Of a stretch of DNA of 47,998 nucleotides, positions 19,101-30,454 are shown in pieces. This DNA comes from Candidatus Binatus sp. Its GTDB lineage: Bacteria > Desulfobacterota > Binatia > Binatales > Binataceae. The translations under genes were made by a program, and so were the position numbers. Where the stretch lies: assembly GCF_030646925.1 (NCBI RefSeq), contig NZ_JAUSKL010000020.1, forward strand, positions 1 through 47,998, read 5' to 3'. The notes beneath the pieces were generated by a model. That model saw nothing but the letters and a program-made list of their open reading frames with translations. It had not been told where the DNA came from and did no database searches. Numbering within the stretch: position 1 is the first letter of the stretch; every line of letters starts with the position of its first letter.

Positions 19101-20892
19101 AGGAGCGATCGTTCCGCCCGATTCCGCTATCACGGATGACGACGCTCGCGAGGAAATTCTTCGCCGCGCGCTCAAAACCTCGGGACCTACGACCGCGATC
19201 GAGCTTGCGTCACGCGTGCGACTCCCCGAACGTGCCGTCGAACATCTTCTTGCCGCGATCGAATCCAAAGGCGCGATCTTTCGCGGCCACTTCACTCGCG
19301 CCGACGTCATTCAATGGTGCGATCGCTACAACCTCGAACGAATCCATCGCATGACGCTGGCGCGCGTCCGTGCCGAAATCGAGCCATGCGCCGATTATGA
19401 ATACGCGGCGTTCCGCCTCAAATGGATGCACGTCGGCGGTTCCGAAATCACCGCCGATCAGACGGGCGTCGCCGCGGTTCTCGAACAGTTGTCAGGCGTC
19501 GCGTTTGCTCCGGAAATCTGGGAGCGCTCGATTCTGCCCGCGCGCATCCCCGGCTATCGACCCGAGATGCTCGACCTCGTATGCATGAGCGGCCAGATGA
19601 TGTGGCTCGCGATGCCCGAAGATGCGCGCGCCGCCGCGACCCCCTCGCGCATCACGTTCATTCCGCGCAAAAGCAATCTGTTCGTGCCGCGCCTCGACAT
19701 CGACGAATCGCAATCAACGGCGCCGCCGGATCCGAAGGACGCCGCGATCATCGAGGCGCTCGCAACTGCCGGCGCGCAGTATCTCGACGAACTCAGCGAG
19801 CGCGCCAATCTCTCGGAACGCGATTCGCTCGCGGCGCTGTGGCGCCTTGCGGCGTCGGGCCGCGTCACCAACGACAATTTCGCGCCGCTCAGGATGTTCG
19901 CCAGCGATCGCGGTGCCGAACGCGCGCTCGCCGCAGTCTCCGATCGCACGCATACTCGCCGCGACGCCGCGGTGCGCGCCCGCCTCAAATCGAGTCTCGC
20001 CGGCCGCTGGTCGTTGACTCGTGCGATCGAGAAACAAACCCCGGAAAAACGTCCGCAGTCTTCCGGCAAGGCGCAGCCGTCGTCCGATGCCGCGCGCGAT
20101 CTCGCGCTCGCTTTGCTCGAGCGGCACGGAATTCTCGCGCGGGAAATGTTGAACGCCGAAACTGCCTCGATCTCGTGGAACGAAATGGTCTTCGCGCTCC
20201 GCCGTCTCGAATACTCAGGCTCGATTCGCCGCGGATGGTTCGTGCGCTCGCTGTCGGGCGAGCAGTATGCGCTCCCCGAAGCGGTCGAGATGCTGCACGC
20301 ATCGCGCAACCTGAACCTCGCGGGCGAGCGTCCTTACGCCTTGTGCGCAATCGACCCCGCCAACCCGTATGGCGCGATGCTCCCCGGATGCGGCGTCGCG
20401 CGCGAGCCGTCGAACATCGTCGTGATCCGCGCCGGCCGCGTGATCGCTGGCCTGCAGGGTCGCGCGTTGATTACCGGTGGCGACGTCGATGACGAAGCCT
20501 TCAGCGCCGCGATTGCCGCGATCCTCGCGATGCGCCCGCGCGTCGTGCTCGATTCGATCGACGACGTCGCGGCGCTCGAATCGCCGCGCGTCGGCATCCT
20601 CGCTGCGATGCGTTTTCATTCCGATGGCCGCGCGTTGCTGTTCGACGGCTTGCACGGTCCGGCGCCGTCGCGCGCCCCCCCCGCACCTCGGTTCGTCAGC
20701 GCTGAGCGTGCATTCGCGTTTTCAGGATGCGGTTCGCGATTTCAGAAAATAGATCGGTCGCGACGATCACGATGCGCGCAGGCGCACCCGCCGGTTCCCG
20801 AAACTGGCCACCACCTCGAGCTCTCCGCCCAGGGCGATCACGTATTTTCTGAGCGTCGAGATGCGAAAATCATCGCGGCGTTCCAGGTTTGA
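16138..20892 (+). CDS. lhr: Lhr-type large ATP-dependent helicase
   Basis: As sequenced the frame is 1,584 codons. The N-terminal superfamily 2 core carries Walker A TGSGKT (51-56), DEAH-box-like VDELHAL (about 176), ATASLELGIDVG and the motif VI-like QRVGRSGH. The long middle and C-terminal regions match the Lhr winged-helix, beta-barrel and Lhr-CTD layout of full-length bacterial Lhr, a DNA/RNA-DNA helicase linked to repair. The last 60 or so codons run antisense over the antitoxin gene (20767-21069) and do not look like protein. Removing one base from the eight-C run 20675-20682 gives a stop at 20752 and about 1,537 residues, close to E. coli Lhr. I think that is the real end. No clear ribosome binding site precedes ATG 16138. 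Confidence 0.92.
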   Translation: MRAAISKFHPAVRGWFERRFGAPSRAQEAGWPVIGAANQSPGYDVLLCAPTGSGKTLAAFLWAINGLVLDAERGDLRDEVSVLYVSPLKALANDIRLNLEEPLQGVREVAAESGLDCSKIRAGLRTGDTSASERTQMLRRPPHILVTTPESLFILLTSPKFREKLSAVRHVIVDELHALAGNKRGAHLALTLERLERYVMQSGGRRPNRIGLSATLNPIEQLAEFLAGFDVADDTTRTPRPVRIVRTDDRARQMDLEVVAAGPDLGPLATHPHWDAMYDEVARLIGEHRTTLVFTLSRRTAERVAVNLQKRLGADAVMAHHGSLARAERLDAEQKLKRGELKAIVATASLELGIDVGAVELVCQLDSPRSISAAIQRVGRSGHSLDATPKGRFFAMTLDDLLECGAAIRAIRGGQLDQVEIPLGCLDVAAQQIVAIAAEDEEISEIDLLCILRSAYNFGGLDSAGLTHLLEQLAAELPERIQGAAPKIFYDRINRRLRPRRSARLAAITSGGTIPEAGNYDVVIESEGRKIGDVEEDFAQESVRGAVFSLGSMPWQIQRISRGRLMVEPAPGMAPTMPWWQTEAGGRSQALSSSISDLRHEIADRLERNESPLEWLMTECAMTERAAMQAIDYVRRGVAALGAIPDDKTVVVERFFDGIGGTQIVIHSPFGIRLNRGLGLALRKRLCQSFDFEIQASAIDDGILLALNSRHSFPLDTLFSMLKSRNARDVMVQALLAAPMFEVRFRHVATRALSVMRSSRGRKVPAWIQRLRSQELLSSIFPGQQACFENRPPEIKLPDHFVIDETIRECLEESTDLPRTVQMLDGIERGSIRVVSVDSIAPSVFAHRLLLAWDYSFLDDGERANRRSRTVTMNRGMAEDVFRKEDLSEMLASDAVDTVVAEVSGRAPGRRPRSRDELCELIRAHGSLTQFEIEERLDDNWRAMISELDAEHRIARINFGIDSGAAERIIAADDATLFAAAYPDARIEGAIVPPDSAITDDDAREEILRRALKTSGPTTAIELASRVRLPERAVEHLLAAIESKGAIFRGHFTRADVIQWCDRYNLERIHRMTLARVRAEIEPCADYEYAAFRLKWMHVGGSEITADQTGVAAVLEQLSGVAFAPEIWERSILPARIPGYRPEMLDLVCMSGQMMWLAMPEDARAAATPSRITFIPRKSNLFVPRLDIDESQSTAPPDPKDAAIIEALATAGAQYLDELSERANLSERDSLAALWRLAASGRVTNDNFAPLRMFASDRGAERALAAVSDRTHTRRDAAVRARLKSSLAGRWSLTRAIEKQTPEKRPQSSGKAQPSSDAARDLALALLERHGILAREMLNAETASISWNEMVFALRRLEYSGSIRRGWFVRSLSGEQYALPEAVEMLHASRNLNLAGERPYALCAIDPANPYGAMLPGCGVAREPSNIVVIRAGRVIAGLQGRALITGGDVDDEAFSAAIAAILAMRPRVVLDSIDDVAALESPRVGILAAMRFHSDGRALLFDGLHGPAPSRAPPAPRFVSAERAFAFSGCGSRFQKIDRSRRSRCAQAHPPVPETGHHLELSAQGDHVFSERRDAKIIAAFQV

Positions 20893-21069
20893 GATCTCTG
20901 GCTGTGCCGTCTGCAGCAGTTTCGCGACTTCTTCCTGCGTCTTGCCGGCCGCCTCGCGCAGTTCGCGAAGATCCATCTCGTGCAGTTCCTCGGCAACTTC
21001 GCGCTCAATTTTTGCGATTCGCTCAGGCGTCATCTTGCGGAGTTTGAGATCACGCCACTTGGAAGTCAT
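20767..21069 (-). CDS. XRE-family antitoxin (HigA-like)
   Basis: 100 residues. An N-terminal helical region (1-38) is followed by a helix-turn-helix: AAGKTQEEVAKLLQTAQPEI and then SNLERRDDFRISTLRKYV (about 40-78), then a short beta strand LEVVASFGNRRVRL. AAGKTQEEVA and ISNLERR are typical XRE signatures. It follows the toxin gene with a 19-bp gap, the toxin-first order of HigBA systems. AAGGAG sits 7 bp before ATG 21069. The antitoxin would bind the toxin and repress the promoter. Confidence 0.85.
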   Translation of the reverse strand: MTSKWRDLKLRKMTPERIAKIEREVAEELHEMDLRELREAAGKTQEEVAKLLQTAQPEISNLERRDDFRISTLRKYVIALGGELEVVASFGNRRVRLRAS

Positions 21070-21088
21070 CTTAAATTCTCCTTTCGTG

Positions 21089-21423
21089 TTACTTCAGCCC
21101 TAAATGCCGTTTGTATATCTGCTCAGCAATCGGGACATACTTTTCGTAGAATCGATCGTCTCCACTCTTATCTCCACCGAGCAACAAAACAGCGGCGCGT
21201 TTTGGATCGAACGCATAGAGGACGCGCAATGGTCGCCCGCCGGATTGGACTCGCAGTTCGCGCATCGCGATCGCTGAGCCTTTAATTTGGCTGCTGTAAG
21301 GATAGCCAAGCGCTACCCCCTTTGCTCCAACGAATCGACCGCACGCACCACGGCCTCGGTATCCTGATCCTCCAACTCCATGAACCAAGCTTCAAACTCC
21401 GAGCTGAAGTCGATCTCCGTCAC
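21089..21423 (-). pseudogene. HigB/RelE-like (Gp49-type) toxin gene with one frameshift
   Basis: From GTG 21423 the frame reads EIDFSSEFEAWFMELEDQDT and then EAVVRAVDSLEQRG, the N-terminal half of a phage Gp49-like/HigB mRNA-interferase toxin. A second frame supplies VALGYPYSSQIKGS, MRELRVQSGGRPLRVLYAFD and AAVLLLGGDKSGDDRFYEKY, ending at 21089. The join lies at the five-C run 21316-21320 (plus strand), where one base is lacking. A repaired protein is about 111 residues, normal for the family. As sequenced, the toxin would be inactive while its antitoxin is intact. Confidence 0.78.
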
Positions 21424-21429
21424 GCAGAA

Positions 21430-21458
21430 ATTATATGATGAAGCATATATATCGTCAA
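21430..21458 (-). promoter_or_regulatory. Near-consensus sigma-70 promoter of the toxin-antitoxin operon
   Basis: On the minus strand TTGACG (21458-21453) and a perfect TATAAT (21435-21430) are separated by 17 bp in an AT-rich patch. The predicted transcription start falls at or next to the GTG start at 21423, so the toxin message would be leaderless or nearly so. Confidence 0.75.
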
Positions 21459-21580
21459 GCCTATGATTCGACTCGTGCCGTTCCAAAAGCTCGCGCGGGA
21501 TTTTGCCCGGATGCAATCAGCTTGAGATTTCGAGTAAATTTACGGCGACACTCTTAAAGACTGGAAATTATAAATCTAAA

Positions 21581-22063
21581 GTGACACTTGAAAAAAATCC
21601 GCCCGACCTTGCCGCCCTGCAATCCATCATCAACCGCAGCATTCGCACCGCGACGCCGTCGGTCGCCGACTCGCTTGCATTTCCCGCGCGCCAGATGACC
21701 GCGCCGCAGTTCGTCGAGTTCTGGACCAGTGTCCGGCTCGTTGCGATGGCCACCGTCGGTGACCACGGCCAGCCTCATATCGCGCCCGTCCACGCGCGGA
21801 TCGAAGGCGCGACGCTTCGCCTCGTCATCTACGACAATACCGTCCGCCGAGTCGATCTGTCCCGCAATCCACGCGTCGCGTTCACCACCTGGGATGCCGA
21901 CGGCGCCGCCGCGATCGTCTATGGACGCGCCCGCGAAATCGACGGCTCGATCCGCGACGCGCGCCCCGGCCAGAGCGGCAAGCCACGCTCCGTCGTCGAG
22001 ATCGAAGTGACGCTCACTCGAATCTACGCGATGCGCGCGCCGTCACGCTCCTCAATTTCTTGA
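21581..22063 (+). CDS. Pyridoxamine 5'-phosphate oxidase-like FMN-binding protein
   Basis: About 160 residues. FVEFWTSVRLVAMATVGDHG, QPHIAPVHARIEGATLRLVI and NPRVAFTTWDADGAAAIVYG form the split-barrel fold of PNPOx-like and F420/FMN-binding proteins. The family includes true PNP oxidases and many uncharacterised flavin reductases. The start is uncertain: GTG 21581 is suggested, but TTG 21587 or an upstream TTG is possible and no clear ribosome binding site is visible. It is divergent from the toxin-antitoxin promoter. Confidence 0.7.
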   Translation: MTLEKNPPDLAALQSIINRSIRTATPSVADSLAFPARQMTAPQFVEFWTSVRLVAMATVGDHGQPHIAPVHARIEGATLRLVIYDNTVRRVDLSRNPRVAFTTWDADGAAAIVYGRAREIDGSIRDARPGQSGKPRSVVEIEVTLTRIYAMRAPSRSSIS

Positions 22064-22213
22064 GCGCGGTTGATTGCGCCCCGCTGCGCGCTATTCTGAA
22101 CATCGGATTCGTCGTTCACAAAAATTCGAAGTGGCAGGTTTGATTGGATTCGCCCGCCGCCGAAGGCGCGGACATACCAGGCACTCGCCCAAATGGAGAC
22201 TTGAGGCATCAAG

Positions 22214-24976
<2,763 letters not shown>

Positions 24977-25101
24977 ACTGAGCGCCGCACCATGCATCCG
25001 GCTCGCAGCTTTCATCCGGCCGGGGCCTTAGCCCTTAAGCCGGCCTTATGGTAATCTGGCGGCGTTCGGGGCGAACCCAATAGCCCTCAAAAGGTTGTGT
25101 C

Positions 25102-25854
25102 ATGTCGGGTCATTCCAAGTGGAGTTCGATCAAGCATAAGAAGGCCCTTACCGACTCGAAGCGCGGCAAGGTCTTTACCAAGCTGATCAAGGAAATAACG
25201 ATTGCGGCGCGGCTCGGCGGCAGCGATATCAACGCGAATCCGCGACTTCGCACCGCGGTTACGATCGCCAAGAAGCAATCGATGCCCAACGACAACATCG
25301 ATCGCGCGATCAAGAAGGGCACCGGGGCGACCGGCGCCGACGCGCTCGAGGAAATCACCTACGAAGGTTATGGGCCCGGCGGCGTCGCAATCATGGTCGA
25401 AGTGTTGTCGGACAATCGCAATCGAACCGTCGCGGAGATCCGGTTTATCTTCTCACGACGCGGCGGGAACATCGGTGAGACCGGATGCGTCGGCTGGATG
25501 TTCAAAAAGCGCGGCGTAATCGGGATCGAGAAATCGGCAATCGACGAGGATAAGCTGCTCGAGATCGCGCTGGACGCCGGCGCGGACGACGTCACCTCGG
25601 ACGACGACACGTTCCAGGTGCTTACTGCGCCGGAGCATTTTGCGACGGTGCGCGACGCGCTCGAAAAATCCGGGCTCGCGATCGCGCATTCGGAATTGAC
25701 GCGGATCCCGGAGAATACGGTCGCGGTGTCGGGTCATGCAGCCGGGCAGGTGTTGAAGCTGATGGAAGAACTTGAGGACCACGACGACGTGCAGAATGTC
25801 GCGGCCAATTTCGACATCAGCGAGCAAGAGATGGCGCAATTCTCGGCGGCGTAG
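25102..25854 (+). CDS. yebC: YebC/TACO1-family translation factor or regulator
   Basis: 250 residues with the invariant start [20 protein letters not shown] and [12 protein letters not shown], then [28 protein letters not shown] and [14 protein letters not shown]. The family was long annotated as a transcriptional regulator. Recent work links members to relief of ribosome stalling at polyproline stretches. It lies 27 bp upstream of ruvC, the yebC-ruvCAB order found in many bacteria, and probably shares their transcript. Confidence 0.96.
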   Translation: MSGHSKWSSIKHKKALTDSKRGKVFTKLIKEITIAARLGGSDINANPRLRTAVTIAKKQSMPNDNIDRAIKKGTGATGADALEEITYEGYGPGGVAIMVEVLSDNRNRTVAEIRFIFSRRGGNIGETGCVGWMFKKRGVIGIEKSAIDEDKLLEIALDAGADDVTSDDDTFQVLTAPEHFATVRDALEKSGLAIAHSELTRIPENTVAVSGHAAGQVLKLMEELEDHDDVQNVAANFDISEQEMAQFSAA

Positions 25855-25881
25855 CGGCCGCGCGGGCGGCGGAGGTGGGGT

Positions 25882-26430
25882 ATGCGCGTACTCGGGGTGG
25901 ACCCCGGGAGTGCGGTTTGCGGATACGGAGTCGTCGAAGGACGCGCCGGAAATCCGCAGTTCGTCGCGGCAGGCACGATTCGATCGACGATGCTCGCGCC
26001 CGGTCCCAAGCGGCTTCATCGGATTCACGATCACCTGCTCGCGATCATCGACGAGTTCGCGCCCGATTCGTTGAGTCTCGAGCGTCACTTCGTCGCAATC
26101 AATGTGCAGAGCGCGTTTCGGCTCGGCGAGGCGCGCGCGATGGCGATGCTCGCGGCGGCTGAACGCAATCTCGAATTTTTCGAGTATCCACCCAACGCAG
26201 TGAAGCTCTGCGTCGCCGGCCACGGCCACGCCGACAAGGCGCAGGTCAAATACATGGTGCGCCGCACGCTGAAGCTAGACCCATCGCTCGAATTGGCCGA
26301 CGATGCCGCCGACGCGCTGGCGGTTGCGATGTGTCATCTTGGCCGCGGCCGCATCCCGAACATGGTCGAGAGCGTCGAGCGCAGCCGTCCGGCCGCCGCG
26401 CGATCGCGATCGAAGGTGCATCCGCAATGA
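25882..26430 (+). CDS. ruvC: Crossover junction endodeoxyribonuclease RuvC
   Basis: 182 residues. RuvC resolves Holliday junctions as a dimer. The RNase H-like acidic residues are visible: D7 (VDPGSAVCGYG), E67 (SLERHF), and D140/D141 with D144 (LADDAADALAVA). GGAGG lies upstream of ATG 25882. The stop overlaps the ruvA start (ATGA at 26427-26430), so the two are translationally coupled. Confidence 0.96.
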   Translation: MRVLGVDPGSAVCGYGVVEGRAGNPQFVAAGTIRSTMLAPGPKRLHRIHDHLLAIIDEFAPDSLSLERHFVAINVQSAFRLGEARAMAMLAAAERNLEFFEYPPNAVKLCVAGHGHADKAQVKYMVRRTLKLDPSLELADDAADALAVAMCHLGRGRIPNMVESVERSRPAAARSRSKVHPQ

Positions 26431-27068
26431 TTGCGACTCTGTCCGGAACGCTGACGACGCGCGACGCGGGGCGAATCGTGGTCGAGACCGCCGGCGTCGG
26501 CTACGAAGTCCTGATTCCGCTCAGCACCTACTACAAGTTGCCGGCTAGCGGTGAGCGCGTCGCGCTCGAGATCCGTCAAGTTGTCCGTGAAGACGCGCTG
26601 CTGCTGTACGGATTTTCGAGCACCACCGAAAAGCGATCGTTCGACTTGCTGATGAGCGTGCAGCACGTCGGACCCAAGCTGGCGCTCGCGATTCTCTCGG
26701 TGCTCGCGCCGGAAGAACTGGTTGCAGCAATCTCGAAGGGCGACGTCGAACGAATCGACGCGGTGCCGGGGGTCGGTCCGAAAGTCGCGGAACGCGTCGT
26801 GCGCGAGTTGCGCGACAAGGTCGGCGATTTGAAACTGGTCGCGCCGTCGTCGCTGCATGCCAACGGATCGCCGCGTCAAGCGAGTCCTGAAAACGCCGCC
26901 CCGGCCGGACCGCTCGAGCAGGCCGTTTCGGCGTTGATCAATCTTGGGATGAAACCAATCGAGGCGAAGCACGCGGTTGAATCCGTGGCCAACGCCGACG
27001 AAACTACCGCGGGCAACCTGGAAATCCTGATCCGCAAATCATTGGCGGTGCTGCTTGGCGAAAAGTGA
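26427..27068 (+). CDS. ruvA: Holliday junction branch migration protein RuvA
   Basis: 213 residues. Domain I is the OB-fold start [20 protein letters not shown] (1-20) with the GVGYEV strand. Helix-hairpin-helix motifs follow: [17 protein letters not shown] (about 75-91) and [19 protein letters not shown] (about 110-128). A flexible linker leads to the C-terminal domain III that contacts RuvB ([20 protein letters not shown]). RuvA tetramers bind the junction and load RuvB. The start overlaps ruvC by 4 bp. The end overlaps ruvB by 14 bp. Confidence 0.96.
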   Translation: MIATLSGTLTTRDAGRIVVETAGVGYEVLIPLSTYYKLPASGERVALEIRQVVREDALLLYGFSSTTEKRSFDLLMSVQHVGPKLALAILSVLAPEELVAAISKGDVERIDAVPGVGPKVAERVVRELRDKVGDLKLVAPSSLHANGSPRQASPENAAPAGPLEQAVSALINLGMKPIEAKHAVESVANADETTAGNLEILIRKSLAVLLGEK

Positions 27069-28119
27069 TCATCAGGAAAGCGACCTCAACGTCCTCGACA
27101 ACGCCGGCGCGACGGAAGGGCGCGTCACGTCGCGCGTCGCCGTCGAGGACGATCACAGAATCGACCTGGCGCTCCGGCCGCGCGCGCTCAAAGAGTTCGT
27201 CGGGCAGGAACGAATCAAAAAAATTCTCGGGATGTCGATCGAGGCGGCGCACGGACGCGCCGAAGTGCTCGATCACGTGTTGTTCGCGGGACCGCCGGGC
27301 CTCGGCAAGACTTCGCTCGCACACATTATTGCGCGCGAACTCGGCGTGAACGATCATGTGACCTCGGGTCCCGCGCTCGAGCGCGCCGCCGATCTCGCGG
27401 CGATCTTGAACAATCTGGAAGAGCACGACGTGCTCTTTATCGACGAGATTCATCGCCTGCAAAAAGTCGTCGAGGAGAGTCTCTACTCGGCGATGGAGGA
27501 CTTCGAGTTTCATATCGTGGTGGGCGAGGGGATGGGCGCGCGCACCATGAAGCTCAAGGTCAAACCGTTCACGCTGGTCGGCGCGACGACGCGTTCGGGA
27601 CTGCTCAGTTCGCCGCTGCGCGATCGATTCGGCCAGCATTTTCATCTCGACTTTTACAATCACGCCGAGTTGTCCGAGATCGTTCGACGTTCGGCCGCGC
27701 TGCTGAAGGTCGCGATCGACCAACCCGGCGCCGAAGAACTGGCCACCCGCTCGCGCGGTACTCCCCGAATCGCCAACCGGCTGCTGCGACGCGTCCGCGA
27801 CTTCGCGCAGGTGAACAAGGCGCCGATCGTCACGCGCGAGATTGCACTGGCGGCGCTGGAGTTGCTCGAGATCGACACGGCCGGATTCGACAAGATGGAT
27901 CGCTCGATCCTGGGCGCTATTATCGACAAGTTCGACGGCGGTCCGGTCGGCGTCGAAAGCCTGGCGGCCGCGGTCGGCGAGGAATCCAACACGATCGAGG
28001 AAGTGTACGAGCCGTACCTGCTGCAGGAGGGCTATCTCGCGCGCACCTCGCGCGGACGGGTCGCGACGCAGCGCGCGTATACGCATCTCGGACGCACGCG
28101 CCGCGGCACCTTGTTCTAG
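27055..28119 (+). CDS. ruvB: Holliday junction branch migration ATPase RuvB
   Basis: 354 residues with an AAA+ core. [12 protein letters not shown] is the typical N-terminal entry. Walker A is [10 protein letters not shown] (about 79-88), Walker B is LFIDEIHRL (about 127-135), sensor 1 is [11 protein letters not shown] and the arginine-finger region is [10 protein letters not shown]-terminal winged helix ends the protein ([15 protein letters not shown]). RuvB drives branch migration on RuvA-bound junctions. TTG 27055 is the likely start, overlapping the end of ruvA. Confidence 0.96.
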   Translation: MAKSDHQESDLNVLDNAGATEGRVTSRVAVEDDHRIDLALRPRALKEFVGQERIKKILGMSIEAAHGRAEVLDHVLFAGPPGLGKTSLAHIIARELGVNDHVTSGPALERAADLAAILNNLEEHDVLFIDEIHRLQKVVEESLYSAMEDFEFHIVVGEGMGARTMKLKVKPFTLVGATTRSGLLSSPLRDRFGQHFHLDFYNHAELSEIVRRSAALLKVAIDQPGAEELATRSRGTPRIANRLLRRVRDFAQVNKAPIVTREIALAALELLEIDTAGFDKMDRSILGAIIDKFDGGPVGVESLAAAVGEESNTIEEVYEPYLLQEGYLARTSRGRVATQRAYTHLGRTRRGTLF

Positions 28120-28184
28120 TCCAGTCTCAAATCCTCGCTCGGTTCGCGGCAGAATCACGAGATTCGATTTGTTAGGATCGTTCG

Positions 28185-28895
28185 ATGGCGAAAATTTACG
28201 TGCTGCAGCATCACGCGGTCGAGAATCTCGGCAGTATCGCCGACGCGCTCGAAGGCGCCGCGCTCGCGTGGCAATACGTGCGGGTTCATGACGGCCAGCC
28301 GATTCCCGCGGAGATGAAAGGGGCGGGCGGTCTCATCGTGATGGGCGGTCCGATGGGCGTTTATCAAACCGACCGCTATCCGTTTCTCCGCGAGGAGATG
28401 GCGCTGATCGAGGATGCGATCGAGCACAATCGGCCGGTGCTCGGTGTATGCCTGGGCGCGCAGATCGTCGCGGCGGCTCTAGGGGCAAAAGTTGATCGCA
28501 ATCCGCGCGGCAAGGAAATCGGATGGCATCCGATTCGGCTCGAGCCCGCTGCGCGCGACGATCGCCTGATGCGCGGCCTGCCTGAAACGCTCACGCCGTT
28601 TCACTGGCATGGCGACATTTTCGATCTGCCGGCGGGTGCGGTATCGCTCGCATCGTCGGACAAGACTCCGTGCCAGGCTTTCCGCTACGGCGACAAGACC
28701 TACGCCCTTCAGTTCCACTTCGAAGTGACGGATGCGAGCGTGCGCGCGATGGCGGATGCATTCGCGAAGGATTTGCAGCGCGAGAAGATCGCAGCCGCGG
28801 AAATGATCGCGGATTCAGATCGATACGCCGCGCCGCTCGAGCAAATCGCCGATACCGTGTTTTCGCGCTGGGCGTCGCCGATCCAGGGTACCTGA
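28185..28895 (+). CDS. Class I glutamine amidotransferase-like protein (GuaA N-domain type)
   Basis: 236 residues forming a stand-alone class I amidotransferase domain. The nucleophile elbow is GVCLGAQ with C89, and the partner residues are H178 and E180 in QFHFE. GGLIVMGGPMGVY is the oxyanion segment. No synthetase domain is attached, so it may act as a gamma-glutamyl hydrolase/peptidase or serve an unknown synthetase. It starts 66 bp after ruvB and converges with the P450 gene, with 23 bp between the stops. Confidence 0.85.
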   Translation: MAKIYVLQHHAVENLGSIADALEGAALAWQYVRVHDGQPIPAEMKGAGGLIVMGGPMGVYQTDRYPFLREEMALIEDAIEHNRPVLGVCLGAQIVAAALGAKVDRNPRGKEIGWHPIRLEPAARDDRLMRGLPETLTPFHWHGDIFDLPAGAVSLASSDKTPCQAFRYGDKTYALQFHFEVTDASVRAMADAFAKDLQREKIAAAEMIADSDRYAAPLEQIADTVFSRWASPIQGT

Positions 28896-28918
28896 ACGGC
28901 GGGTTTGCACTCAAATGC

Positions 28919-30175
28919 CTAGGCGTTTGCCGGCGTCCCAGTGCTCGCGCGATTCGGCGTGAAGCGCACCGGCATGTGCTTGATGCCCGCGACGAAGTTC
29001 GAGCGCAATCGCTCGGTCGGCCCCGCGAGTTCTAGATCGGGCATCCGCCGCAGCACTTCCTCGATCATCACGCGCAACTCGAGCCGCGCCAGATTGACGC
29101 CGATGCAGAAATGCTCGCCGTGCCCGAACGCGATGTGATCGTTGGGCGTGCGCGTCACGTCGAAGGTGTCGGGATGCGCAAAGATCGCCTCGTCGCGATT
29201 TGCCGACGCATTCCAGATCACTACTTTCTGGCCGTCGCGGATTTTCTGCCCACGCAGTTCGCCGTCCCTCTTCGCGACGCGCATGATGTGCGTCACCGGA
29301 CTGGTCCAGCGCAGAAATTCCTCGAGCGCGACCGGCAACAATGCCGGATCATTCCTTAACTTCGCCCGCTCCGCCGGGTTTTCGATCAGCGCGAGAATCC
29401 CGCCTGAGGTCGCGTTGCGAGTGGTCTCCTGTCCGCCGATGATCAGCAGGAAACAGTTGAACAGCACTTCGAGGTCGGTGAGTTTCGCGCCGTCCACGTC
29501 GCCGTGAATCAGCGCGCTGATCAGGTCCTCGCCCGGATTCACCCGCCGCTCCGAGATCCACTTCGAGAAGTAGCTGAAAATTTCGGCCTGCGCCGCCATC
29601 CCGGTTTCAGCCGCTGAACGGCCCTGCTGATACTCGGGATCGTCGGTGCCGATCGACTGGTTGCCGATCGTGAACATCAGGTCCCAGTACTCAGCCGGGA
29701 TACCCATCATGTCGCAGATGACCGCAGTCGGTAGCTTCGCGGCGACATCGACGACGAAATCGCATTGGCCCTTGCCGATCACGTTGTCGATCACGCCGGT
29801 GGTGATTTGCTTGATATGCGGTTCGAAGAGGCCGACCGCGCGCGGCGTAAGCCGCCGATTGATCAGCGAGCGGATTTTTCCGTGGCGCGGCGGATCGGTC
29901 ATGATCATCATCTGGCCGAAGCCCGCCTGCTCCGCGCTGGCGTCCGCGCCGACGGTCGTGAACTGCAACGAGATGCCGCGTTCGGAGCTGTAAGTGTCGG
30001 GGTCATGATAGACCTTGAGCGCATCGTCGTAGCGGGTGACCGACCAGAAGCCTTGGCCCGGCGCACGCTCCTGCCAGAACAGCGGCGCTTCGGCGCGCAA
30101 TGTCCGCCACGCCTCGTACTGTTCGCCGCGCACGAAAAGATCGAGATTGTTTAAATCGATGTCGTCGAGTTTCAT
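28919..30175 (-). CDS. Cytochrome P450
   Basis: 418 residues, soluble bacterial type (no membrane anchor). The I-helix oxygen-activation motif is LIIGGQETTRN (about 245-255), the K-helix ExxR is in LEEFLRWTSP, and the heme-binding loop is FGHGEHFCIGVNLAR with the cysteine ligand near residue 364. Here the usual acidic-alcohol pair AGxxT appears as GGxET. Similarity to CYP125/CYP142-like steroid or terpene hydroxylases is possible but unproven. ATG 30175 has GAGGA upstream and is preferred over an in-frame TTG at 30190. No ferredoxin gene is nearby. Confidence 0.93.
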   Translation of the reverse strand: MKLDDIDLNNLDLFVRGEQYEAWRTLRAEAPLFWQERAPGQGFWSVTRYDDALKVYHDPDTYSSERGISLQFTTVGADASAEQAGFGQMMIMTDPPRHGKIRSLINRRLTPRAVGLFEPHIKQITTGVIDNVIGKGQCDFVVDVAAKLPTAVICDMMGIPAEYWDLMFTIGNQSIGTDDPEYQQGRSAAETGMAAQAEIFSYFSKWISERRVNPGEDLISALIHGDVDGAKLTDLEVLFNCFLLIIGGQETTRNATSGGILALIENPAERAKLRNDPALLPVALEEFLRWTSPVTHIMRVAKRDGELRGQKIRDGQKVVIWNASANRDEAIFAHPDTFDVTRTPNDHIAFGHGEHFCIGVNLARLELRVMIEEVLRRMPDLELAGPTERLRSNFVAGIKHMPVRFTPNRASTGTPANA

Positions 30176-30290
30176 GGGAATCCTCGTCAAGGACAGGCGA
30201 TCCTAGCGTTTATCCCGATGGCTGTCATTGGGCGAGTAAGCGGGGCGGGTTAAAAGGGAAACCGAAAAAAAGAGTAACCGCAGAGCTTTT

Positions 30291-30411
30291 CCGTCATCCC
30301 GAGCGGAGGCTGCCGGAGTCGAGGGATCTCGATGCCGGCGATCCAGCACCCTCACCGCCGTCGTCGCTGCGCGCCTCGGCCGCCTCTCCCGCAACAGAGC
30401 GGGCGAGGCAC
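30291..30411. repeat. Dispersed repeat cluster between P450 and acyl-CoA dehydrogenase
   Basis: The 44 bp from 30291 (CCGTCATCCCGAGCGGAGGC onward) recur, inverted and with few changes, near 32057-32102. The part from 30348 (CACCCTCACC, then GCCTCTCCCGCAAC and GCGGGCGAGGC, a hairpin) is a shortened version of the type 2 repeat at 31826-31975. The rest of 30176-30454 shows no gene. Confidence 0.7.
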
Positions 30412-30454
30412 AGGGCTCCGGCAGCCTGCGCCAGCCGAGCGATGGTGCTGACTA

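Noticed and set aside
24977-25101. GGCCGG/CCGGCC hairpin between acnA and yebC as a terminator
   Set aside because: The loop is 16 nt and there is no T-run. The structure is weak and common at this GC content.
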